NCBI GenBank assembly: GCA_023251895.1
Contig: JAHEXX010000010.1
Coordinates: 1 to 33,405, forward strand
Source of the DNA: a bacterium
Lineage (GTDB): Bacteria; Actinomycetota; UBA4738; HRBIN12
DNA length: 33,405 bases
Direction of reading: 5' to 3'
Positions 1 to 5,872 of this stretch are shown piece by piece; the first letter of the stretch is position 1; each line of letters begins with the position of its first letter. Below the pieces are notes generated by a model. It saw only the letters and a list, made by a program, of their open reading frames with translations. It was not told the origin of the DNA and ran no database searches. Both the position numbers and the translations under genes were made by a program.

Positions 1-1471
1 TCGCGGCCAAGGCCAGCGGGGGGATCATCACCGGTACCACGTGGCCGAGCACCTTCCCCAGTCGGGTCGAGGGTTCGACCAGGCCGTGGAGCACCTCGTA
101 GGCCACCGCCGGCTGCCGGAACCCCAGGCCCACCAGGAGCTCCTGGGTGGCCTGCCGATCCACGCCGGGACGGGGGGCCTTGGGCCCGGCGAACGCCTCC
201 AGCAACGGCCGGTAGAACAGCCGCTCGTGCAGGCCGCGGACCAGCCCTGTCTGGCGTTGGTACTCGGCCCGCAGCGCGTCGGGGCCGTCCAGACCGAGCG
301 AGCGGGCCAGCGTCGTTCGTGCCCGACGGTCGCCGGGCAGTTCGTGGGTCTGGATGTCCCGAACGATCTGCAGGCGATGCTCCAACCGTCGGAGGAACCG
401 GTAGGCGTCGGCCAGGGCGTCGGCGTCCGGCTCGGCCACGTAACCCTCGGCCGCCAGCGTCGCGAGCGCCCGAAGCGTGTTGGGGTCCCGGAGCCGCTCG
501 TCGCGACGGCCGTGGACGATCTGCAGGAGCTGGACCGAGAACTCAACGTCGCGGATGCCGCCCCGGCCCCGCTTGACCTCGATGGCCTCCTTGCCGCGAG
601 CCCGCACGTACTCCTCCAGGCGAACCTTGACCTGCCGGACCTCGTCGATGGCCTGGGGCGCGAGCTCCTCCGGGTACACGAACGGGGTCACGCCCTCGAT
701 GAACGCGGTGCCGAGACCGGGATCGCCGGCCACGGGGCGGGCCTTGATCAAGGCCTGCCGTTCCCAGGTGGCGGACTGGGTCCCGTAGTACTCGAGGGTG
801 GCCTCGAGGGATCTGGATAGCGCCCCGCTCCGCCCGCCCGGCCGGAGCGCCGGGTCCACCCGCAGCGCCAGCCCCTCCTCGGTTGGTGCGCTCAGCAACT
901 TGATCAGTCGGGCGACCGCGCGCTCCGCCCGTTCCTGTCGTGCGCCGCCTGCTCCCTCGTGCACGAAGATCAGGTCGACGTCGCTGGCGTAGTTGAGCTC
1001 CTCGCCGCCGAGCTTTCCGAGGCCGATGACGGCGAAGCCCTCCGGGGCCTCGTGCCGGCAGGCGACGAACAGGCACGCCTCGGCCACCGCGGAGATCTCC
1101 GCGACCACATCCTCCAGCAATGCGCCCTGGAGATCACGTGCGGCGATGCGGAGCATGGCCCGGCGCCGGAACCGCCGCAGCCCGTCACCTAGCCCCAGCC
1201 GGTTCACGTCAAACTCGAGTTCCGCGTCGAGCTCTTGGCGGGTCCGTGCGTGAACGTCGCGGAGCGCCGCCGTCTCCTCCGGATGCGCCACCAGGAAGTC
1301 GGCCGCCGCGGTGGAGAAGCCCAGCAGCTGAACGGCGGCCGGCAGGACCTCCGGCTCGGCCAGGACGTCGCGGGCGGCCGGGTCCTCTCCCACCCGCGAC
1401 AGCGCAACCCGCGCCAACTCCGGATCGGGCGCCTCGGCCAGGGATCGGCCCAAAGCTTCGGGCGTCAGCAC
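1..1471 (-). CDS. glnE: GlnE, bifunctional glutamine synthetase adenylyltransferase/deadenylase (N-terminal half, partial)
   Basis: Partial gene; its C-terminal half lies beyond the left window edge, which is why the ORF track misses it. About 490 residues are visible. Reading the minus strand from GTG 1471 gives VLTPEALGRSLAEAP..., then the nucleotidyltransferase motif GLGKLGGEELNYASDVDLIF near residue 150 and the GlnE hallmark KRGRGGIRDVEF near residue 300. In the known family this N-terminal nucleotidyltransferase domain removes AMP from glutamine synthetase, and the missing C-terminal domain adds it. Family members are roughly 950-1000 residues, so about half is present. The start is supported by a GAGGGAG ribosome-binding site six bases upstream and by the preceding gene ending only ten bases away. 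The gene lies beside a glutamine synthetase, as in mycobacteria, although here glnA is divergent. The frame is open across the whole stretch with no defect seen. Confidence 0.92.
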   Translation of the reverse strand, partial: MLTPEALGRSLAEAPDPELARVALSRVGEDPAARDVLAEPEVLPAAVQLLGFSTAAADFLVAHPEETAALRDVHARTRQELDAELEFDVNRLGLGDGLRRFRRRAMLRIAARDLQGALLEDVVAEISAVAEACLFVACRHEAPEGFAVIGLGKLGGEELNYASDVDLIFVHEGAGGARQERAERAVARLIKLLSAPTEEGLALRVDPALRPGGRSGALSRSLEATLEYYGTQSATWERQALIKARPVAGDPGLGTAFIEGVTPFVYPEELAPQAIDEVRQVKVRLEEYVRARGKEAIEVKRGRGGIRDVEFSVQLLQIVHGRRDERLRDPNTLRALATLAAEGYVAEPDADALADAYRFLRRLEHRLQIVRDIQTHELPGDRRARTTLARSLGLDGPDALRAEYQRQTGLVRGLHERLFYRPLLEAFAGPKAPRPGVDRQATQELLVGLGFRQPAVAYEVLHGLVEPSTRLGKVLGHVVPVMIPPLALAA

Positions 1472-1481
1472 GGCAACTCCC

Positions 1482-1814
1482 TCATCGCGATCGGCGCCCG
1501 TCCAGCCAGGACAACAACACGAAGGCCGGCGTGGCCACCGCGACGAGGAACGCGGCGCCCCACGCCGCGCTCGCCAGGGCGTCTCGCTCGCCCACGATCA
1601 GGAAGTGGAATACGAACACCACGGCCATCAGGGCCGCGTACCCGCCGGCCGCGGTGACGGCGATGCATCGAAGCAGCGACGGCAGCGCCGCCCGAGTGAG
1701 CGGGCCCGAGGAACCCGGCCGGGGAACGGGGTGCCGAGACCCGTACACCACGGCGAACCCGATCAACCCGTACGCCGCGGCGACCGGGACGACGGCATCG
1801 CGGAGCAGGTTCAC
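1482..1814 (-). CDS. small multi-pass membrane protein (DUF6256-like)
   Basis: A 110-residue protein starting VNLLRDAVVPVAAAYGLIG. It has three hydrophobic stretches, near the N-terminus (VVPVAAAYGLIGFAVVY), in the middle (GGYAALMAVVFVFHFLI) and near the C-terminus (WGAAFLVAVATPAFVLLSWL), and ends in a basic tail (DGRRSR). The GTG start overlaps the stop codon of the upstream 82-residue gene as GTGA, so the two are probably translationally coupled. The ORF track extends this frame to 2525, but that extension runs antisense through glnA and is not real. The paired arrangement and hydropathy recall the DUF6256/DUF6186 neighbours seen in Streptomyces. That family assignment is from memory and unverified; no biochemical role can be given. 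Confidence 0.7.
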   Translation of the reverse strand: MNLLRDAVVPVAAAYGLIGFAVVYGSRHPVPRPGSSGPLTRAALPSLLRCIAVTAAGGYAALMAVVFVFHFLIVGERDALASAAWGAAFLVAVATPAFVLLSWLDGRRSR

Positions 1815-2059
1815 AGGCGCCTCTGCATGAAGAACGCCCACCCCCGGATGAACAAGTGCCATCCCAGCCACAGCCACATGCCGAACATGAGCCACCGGCC
1901 CGCGATCGGCCCCGTGAAAGCCCGCAGCATGTCCGACATCGTCGGCCACCCCTGGACCCGGGCCAGACCGATGCCCTGCCAGACGAACATGGCGCCGAAG
2001 ATCACGATCCAGCCGCCGACGGCGAGCGCGTGCATGGCAGCCTTCCTTTCCTCGTCCAC
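1811..2059 (-). CDS. small two-helix membrane protein (DUF6186-like)
   Basis: An 82-residue protein (MDEERKAAMHALAVGGWIVI...) with two clear transmembrane helices (ALAVGGWIVIFGAMFVWQGIG and RWLMFGMWLWLGWHLFI) and many tryptophans. The GTG at 2059 sits exactly six bases behind TAGGCT, the same spacing seen at three other genes here, so a leaderless start is favoured. An internal ATG at 2035, preceded by GGAAAGGAAGG, is the alternative and would give 74 residues. It is first in a chain running into the second membrane protein and then glnE, so it may be co-transcribed with nitrogen-regulation genes. Function is unknown; similarity to the actinobacterial DUF6186 group is an impression, not a search result. 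Confidence 0.72.
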   Translation of the reverse strand: MDEERKAAMHALAVGGWIVIFGAMFVWQGIGLARVQGWPTMSDMLRAFTGPIAGRWLMFGMWLWLGWHLFIRGWAFFMQRRL

Positions 2060-2065
2060 CTGCCG

Positions 2066-2071
2066 AGCCTA
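2066..2071 (-). promoter_or_regulatory. -10 hexamer of a leaderless promoter (TAGGCT-N6-GTG)
   Basis: TAGGCT on the minus strand is followed by six bases and then the GTG of the 82-residue membrane protein. A -10 this close places the transcript start at the start codon. No convincing -35 is seen. Confidence 0.5.
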
Positions 2072-2139
2072 CCCCCGGCGGTGCCGCCGGCCGAACCCGG
2101 AATTTACGCCTACGTAACCGCCGCCGGCGGCGCCGCCGG

Positions 2140-2145
2140 TAGCCT
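2140..2145 (+). promoter_or_regulatory. -10 hexamer of the glnA leaderless promoter (TAGCCT-N6-GTG)
   Basis: TAGCCT is followed by six bases and then GTG 2152. No Shine-Dalgarno sequence precedes the start, which agrees with leaderless translation. This decides between the TTG at 2149 used in the ORF track and the GTG at 2152. Confidence 0.5.
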
Positions 2146-2151
2146 GCCTTG

Positions 2152-3480
2152 GTGGCCCTCACCGCCGAAGCCGAGTACGTCCTGCGCACGATCGAGGAGC
2201 GCGGCATCCGGTTCGTCCGCCTGTGGTTCACCGACGTCCTGGGGTTCCTGAAGGCGTTCACCATCACGTCGCAGGAGCTGGAGGGAGCGTTCGCGGAGGG
2301 CATGGGGTTCGACGGCTCCTCGATCGACGGGTTCTCCCGGATCCAGGAATCCGACATGGTTGCCATCCCCGACCCCTCGACGTTCCAGCTGATCCCGTGG
2401 AAGGCCGAGGCCCAGGTGGCCCGGATGTTCTGCGACATCGTGAACCCCGACGGGACCGAGTTCGACGGTGATCCCCGGGCCGTGCTCAAGCGGCAGCTGA
2501 AGCGGGCCGCCGACCTCGGGTTCACGTTCTACGTCGGGCCGGAGCTCGAGTACTTCTACTTCAAGGGCGCCGAGGATCCCTCGTTCCTGGATCGGGGGGG
2601 GTACTTCGACGAGACCCCGCTCGACGTGGCCACCGACTGGCGGAAGCGCACGGTCGAGTATCTGGAAGCCATGGGCATCCCGGTCGAGTACGTCCACCAC
2701 GAGGTGGCCCCCTCCCAGCACGAGATCGACCTGCGGTACACCGACGCGCTGACGATGGCCGACAACGTCATGACCTACCGCCTCACCGTGAAGGAGGTCG
2801 CGCAGGAGTTCGGGATCTACGCGACGTTCATGCCCAAGCCGGTGATGGGCGTGAACGGCAGCGGCATGCACACGCACCAGTCGCTGTTCTCAGGCGACCG
2901 CAACGCGTTCTTCGACGCCGGGGACGGATACCACCTGTCCAAGACGGCCAAGCACTACATCGCCGGCATCCTTGCCCACGCGCCCGAGATCACGCTGGTC
3001 ACCAACCAGTGGGTGAACTCGTACAAGCGTCTGGTGCCCGGGTACGAGGCTCCGGTGTATGTGTGCTGGGCCCGGCGGAACCGTTCCGCGCTGATCCGGG
3101 TTCCGATGTACAAGCCGGGAAAGGAACAGGCCACCCGGATCGAGTACCGCTCCCCGGACCCGGCCTGCAACCCGTACCTGGCGTTCGCGGCGATGCTCGC
3201 CGCGGGCCTGGCCGGGATCGAGGGCGAGTACGAGCTCGGGCCGGAGGCGTCGAACAACATCTACGAGATGAGCGAGGAGGAGCGGCGGGCCGCTGGGATC
3301 CGTTCCCTCCCAGAGGATCTCCACGACGCCATCACCTCGGCCGAAGAGTCGAAGGTGCTCCGGGCCGCGCTCGGCGAGCACGTCCACGAGTTCCTGATCC
3401 GCAACAAGCGGGAGGAGTGGGACGCGTTCAAGACCTACGTCACGCCGTTCGAGGTGGAGCGGTACCTCCCGATCCTGTAG
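2152..3480 (+). CDS. glnA: glutamine synthetase, class I-alpha type
   Basis: Makes glutamine from glutamate, ammonia and ATP in the cytosol. The 442-residue product has the class I hallmarks: GFDGSSIDGF (beta-grasp), ELEYFY metal-binding strand, NGSGMHTHQS, the NRSALIRVP phosphate/ATP loop and EYRSPDPACNPY. Its length and its C-terminal segment NIYEMSEEERRAAGIRSLPE resemble the Bacillus-type I-alpha enzymes and mycobacterial GlnA2, rather than the roughly 470-residue I-beta enzymes. The tyrosine at the adenylylation-site position is present (NIYEM), and glnE lies next door on the other strand; whether this enzyme is modified is open. The start is GTG 2152, six bases behind a TAGCCT -10. Part of the 3' end of this gene is duplicated at 5545-5743. 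Confidence 0.96.
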   Translation: MALTAEAEYVLRTIEERGIRFVRLWFTDVLGFLKAFTITSQELEGAFAEGMGFDGSSIDGFSRIQESDMVAIPDPSTFQLIPWKAEAQVARMFCDIVNPDGTEFDGDPRAVLKRQLKRAADLGFTFYVGPELEYFYFKGAEDPSFLDRGGYFDETPLDVATDWRKRTVEYLEAMGIPVEYVHHEVAPSQHEIDLRYTDALTMADNVMTYRLTVKEVAQEFGIYATFMPKPVMGVNGSGMHTHQSLFSGDRNAFFDAGDGYHLSKTAKHYIAGILAHAPEITLVTNQWVNSYKRLVPGYEAPVYVCWARRNRSALIRVPMYKPGKEQATRIEYRSPDPACNPYLAFAAMLAAGLAGIEGEYELGPEASNNIYEMSEEERRAAGIRSLPEDLHDAITSAEESKVLRAALGEHVHEFLIRNKREEWDAFKTYVTPFEVERYLPIL

Positions 3481-3484
3481 CGTC

Positions 3485-3498
3485 CTGGTTCGAACCAG
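3485..3498. terminator. perfect 14-bp palindrome just after glnA (weak terminator or operator)
   Basis: CTGGTTCGAACCAG is a perfect palindrome four bases past the glnA stop, followed by ATTTGGG. As RNA it gives a 5-bp stem with a UCGA loop, so it may be a weak terminator; as DNA it could be a protein-binding site. It is missing from the second copy of the repeat, where about 25 bp including the stop codon are deleted. Confidence 0.3.
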
Positions 3499-3503
3499 AT
3501 TTG

Positions 3504-3567
3504 GGACTTTCGACCTAGGTCCGATACCAGCTCCTGCGCTGCATGCCAAATTGACACATCCCCCATC
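3504..3567 (+). repeat. conserved 64-bp leader, copy 1 (upstream of secreted protein A)
   Basis: This 64-bp block recurs without gaps at 5753-5816 with only four differences. It contains the 10-bp palindrome GACCTAGGTC (3512-3521), a GCATGC palindrome and a TTGACA hexamer (3551-3556). Its left edge, TTGGGACTTTCGACC, resembles half of a DosR/DevR-type box. A -10 for TTGACA is not obvious at 17 bp, so promoter elements cannot be fixed. In both copies it ends about 56 bp before a start codon with a good ribosome-binding site, so it is probably the promoter/5' UTR of the secreted-protein genes. Confidence 0.6.
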
Positions 3568-3623
3568 CGGGGGAGAAGCTTGCTCTTCGGCGATTGCCCC
3601 CAACAGCAAAGGAGAGCGCCCCC

Positions 3624-5531
3624 ATGATTTCGTCGCGCCGGAACTCATCGGCTCGCTGGCTGCGGAGCCGGATCGGGCGGATTGCGCCCGTACTCACCCT
3701 CATGCTCCTGACCGCCTCGGTTGTCTCGGTGGCAGAAGCGGCCCCGCCGTCGAGCCGCCTCTACCACGTGACGGCTACCCCAACCCCCGTGCTCATCAAC
3801 AGCACCAATACGTTCACGTTCACGTTCGTGAACGAAACCAACAGCGGCCAGGATCTCGGATCCGTCCAAGTGAATGTAGCTTCGTCGGGGTTCACGGTGG
3901 CGGGCCCGACGGATGCCGGGGGGTGCGCGCCCACCGCCGTCGCCACCGGCAATCGCACGTGGGCGGCATCGATCGAGTCGGGGAACATCGCGGCTCGGAG
4001 CAACTCCGCCGGGAACAAACTGAAGCCCGGCGATAGCCTCGTGGTCCAGTTCTGTGCGACGGCCCCCGGCACCGCCGGCAGCCGGACGGTCACCACGGTG
4101 GCCAAGCCCTCGACCGACCTGACGGGCACATCCACCTTCACGAACACGGGCAGCGACCCGACGATCGACGTCGTGCTGTGCTTTCAGCCGTGCCCCGCAG
4201 ACCTAGCCCTCGCGAAGTCCGGCTCCCCCGGGACGATATTCGCGAACGCCGTCGCGTCCCAGAACACGGTGACCTACACGATCACCGTCACGAACAACGG
4301 ACCAGGCAGCTCAGACGGAGTCATGATCACCGACACACTGCCGACAGAGCTCACCGGCGCCATCGCTTGCACGTTCACCGGGAGCGGCAACTGTATACCT
4401 AGCGCCACATTCGGCTCCCCCGTATCCATTGGAACGCTCTCCTACCTCGGGACGGCGACGCTGAAGATCGTGGCTCACGCAACGGACAGCCTGCGAAACG
4501 GGCCGATCACGATCTCGAACAGCGCCTCCGTATCGGCGACGACAGACGATCCATATTCCAACAACAACATCGCGAGCCCGGAGTCGACCCAGATACTCAC
4601 TGTGCCCGACGCACCGGTCCTGAACGTCGCCGAGCCCGGAGACGGGAAGGTCGGGTTGATGTGGGCGCGAGGGGACGATGGGCAGGGAGCTGCCGATGGC
4701 GGCAGCCCGATCACCGGCTACGACATCACCGCCGTGCCCGGTCCCATCACGGCGTTCTTCTCGGGCAACACTCCGAACGCCGGGACCCAGTTCAGTTACC
4801 TGCTGACCGGCCTGACTAACGGAACGCCGTACACCATCACCGTCCAGGCCAGGAACGCCGTGGGCGACAGCGACCCATCGAGCTCCAAGCAGGCGACGCC
4901 CTGCGCGACATGTGTGGTTGCGACGGCCAGCGGGACGCAGGCGACCACCCTCAACACCGGAGGTGGGACCGACTGTCCCGGCAATCCTCCGAAGGCCCCC
5001 GGCGCCACGTCGACCGACACGATCGTGAGCTGCTACGTGTTCCCCTCGGGCCAGACGACCAAGTCGGGATCCATCCTGGCAGCGAACGAGCAGGCTTCGG
5101 TGACCGGGGTGGACTGTGGGCTCACCGACACGTGCATCGGCGGACAGGTCTTCTACGCGAATCCGGCGGGCGAATGCACCGACTTCAACGCCAACTCGAC
5201 CTGCCCGACCATCATCTGGAACGCCTTCTACGATCGGACGATCACGACCGACATCTTCGGGAAGCCGTGCCTCAATCCGCCCTGCCCCTCCAACCAATAT
5301 GTGTACGAGGCGTTCTTCAAGTTGCCCAACGATGAAGTCGGCATACAGATCGGGTCGTCCGATCAGTCGACCTGGTGTCCGACGGGCGTAGTCCCGGACG
5401 GTCAGCCCGCGTGTGTCGTGCTCCTGCGGCAGCTCAATCAGAGCACGGCGCCGAACGGCTCGAAGGGAGTCAACGACGTCCAAGTCCAGATCGCCTTCAG
5501 GGGCGACCCGAGAGGGGGCTTGTCCGGCTAG
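3624..5531 (+). CDS. secreted protein A: DUF11-FN3 protein with Cys-rich C-terminal domain
   Basis: A 635-residue exported protein. The start ATG 3624 has a strong AAAGGAGA site; the ORF track start at 3594 is upstream of it. Residues 1-40 form a signal peptide (arginine-rich start, VLTLMLLTASVVSVAEAA). Residues 41-190 look like a beta-sandwich (YHVTATPTPVLINSTNTFTF). Residues ~192-325 are a DUF11-type repeat (TYTITVTNNGPGSSDGVMIT, then DTLP). Residues ~330-430 are a fibronectin type III domain (VPDAPVLNVAEPGDGKVGLMW to YTITVQARNAVGDSDPS). The last ~200 residues form a Cys-rich region shared with protein B, ending FRGDPRGGLSG. There is no LPXTG motif, SLH domain or C-terminal membrane anchor, so it is probably released or held non-covalently. 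Role unknown; an extracellular adhesive or matrix role is inference. Confidence 0.85.
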   Translation: MISSRRNSSARWLRSRIGRIAPVLTLMLLTASVVSVAEAAPPSSRLYHVTATPTPVLINSTNTFTFTFVNETNSGQDLGSVQVNVASSGFTVAGPTDAGGCAPTAVATGNRTWAASIESGNIAARSNSAGNKLKPGDSLVVQFCATAPGTAGSRTVTTVAKPSTDLTGTSTFTNTGSDPTIDVVLCFQPCPADLALAKSGSPGTIFANAVASQNTVTYTITVTNNGPGSSDGVMITDTLPTELTGAIACTFTGSGNCIPSATFGSPVSIGTLSYLGTATLKIVAHATDSLRNGPITISNSASVSATTDDPYSNNNIASPESTQILTVPDAPVLNVAEPGDGKVGLMWARGDDGQGAADGGSPITGYDITAVPGPITAFFSGNTPNAGTQFSYLLTGLTNGTPYTITVQARNAVGDSDPSSSKQATPCATCVVATASGTQATTLNTGGGTDCPGNPPKAPGATSTDTIVSCYVFPSGQTTKSGSILAANEQASVTGVDCGLTDTCIGGQVFYANPAGECTDFNANSTCPTIIWNAFYDRTITTDIFGKPCLNPPCPSNQYVYEAFFKLPNDEVGIQIGSSDQSTWCPTGVVPDGQPACVVLLRQLNQSTAPNGSKGVNDVQVQIAFRGDPRGGLSG

Positions 5532-5544
5532 CCAGAGCAGCCTT

Positions 5545-5743
5545 GGAGGAGCCGCGGGCCTCGCCTGCCGGAATCCGTTCCCTCCCAGAGGATCTCCATG
5601 ACGCCATCACCTCGGCCGAGGCGTCGAAGGTGCTCCGAGCCGCGCTGGGCGACCACGTCCACGAGTTCCTGATCGCAACAAGCGTGAGGAGTGGGACGCG
5701 TTCAAGGTATACGTCACGCCGTTCGAGGTCGGGCGGTACCTCC
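5545..5743 (+). pseudogene. relic of the glnA 3' end (frameshifted duplicate)
   Basis: Matches the last ~200 bp of glnA (3277-3468). Translation gives GIRSLPEDLHDAITSAEASK and continues through HVHEFLI; a one-base deletion at about 5674 (GATCCGCAAC to GATCGCAAC) then breaks the frame, after which the DNA still follows glnA to GGTACCTCC. The stop codon and the post-glnA palindrome are absent. By hand alignment there are about 14 differences over ~175 positions. It has no start codon and cannot make a product. It lies immediately after the stop of secreted protein A and before the second leader, marking this as part of a tandem duplication or cassette insertion. Confidence 0.85.
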
Positions 5744-5752
5744 TGGGATTTA

Positions 5753-5816
5753 GGACTTTCGACCTAGGTCCGATACCAGCTCCCGTGCTGCATGCCGAAT
5801 TGACAGATCCCCCATC
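5753..5816 (+). repeat. conserved 64-bp leader, copy 2 (upstream of secreted protein B)
   Basis: Gap-free match to 3504-3567 with four substitutions. The GACCTAGGTC palindrome (5761-5770), GCATGC and TTGACA (5800-5805) are all kept. Similarity fades after CCCCCATC, where copy 1 has a CCCCC/GGGGG hairpin that copy 2 lacks. So the conserved unit is the 64 bp, not that hairpin. Confidence 0.6.
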
Positions 5817-5872
5817 TGGACGACATGCTTTGGCCTCGACGACTGCCCCTTAAGAATAGGGAGAACGGCCCC

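Larger units (their letters stand above)
3275..5540 (+). repeat. tandem cassette, unit 1 (glnA 3' end + leader + secreted protein A)
   Basis: Unit 1 comprises the last ~200 bp of glnA, the 64-bp leader and the whole gene for secreted protein A to just past its stop. The same order recurs directly downstream at 5545-8037. Flank identity is high (about 14 differences in ~175 bp of glnA, 4 in 64 bp of leader), but identity drops sharply in the signal peptides and N-terminal domains and is only moderate in the shared C-terminal halves. Boundaries are approximate. Confidence 0.75.

Noticed and set aside
41-820. 259-aa plus-strand ORF
   Set aside because: It is antisense to glnE; its translation is a typical high-GC mirror frame, and the GlnE motifs read cleanly on the minus strand.
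1482-2525. 347-aa minus-strand ORF as one protein
   Set aside because: The upstream two-thirds is antisense to glnA and overlaps the 82-residue gene; only the part from GTG 1814 is protein-like.
3558-3575. CCCCC-ATCC-GGGGG hairpin as a conserved regulatory RNA element
   Set aside because: The second leader copy lacks the GGGGG arm, so the stem is not conserved.
3551-3579. TTGACA as a standard -35 of the secreted-protein gene
   Set aside because: The hexamer is conserved in both copies, but no good -10 occurs 16-18 bp downstream in either, so a sigma-70 promoter was not assigned there.
5545-5743. Integrative-element attachment site at the glnA 3' end
   Set aside because: Duplication of a gene's 3' end can mark element insertion, but there is no integrase, recombinase or element boundary here, and the duplicated part is far longer than an att core.
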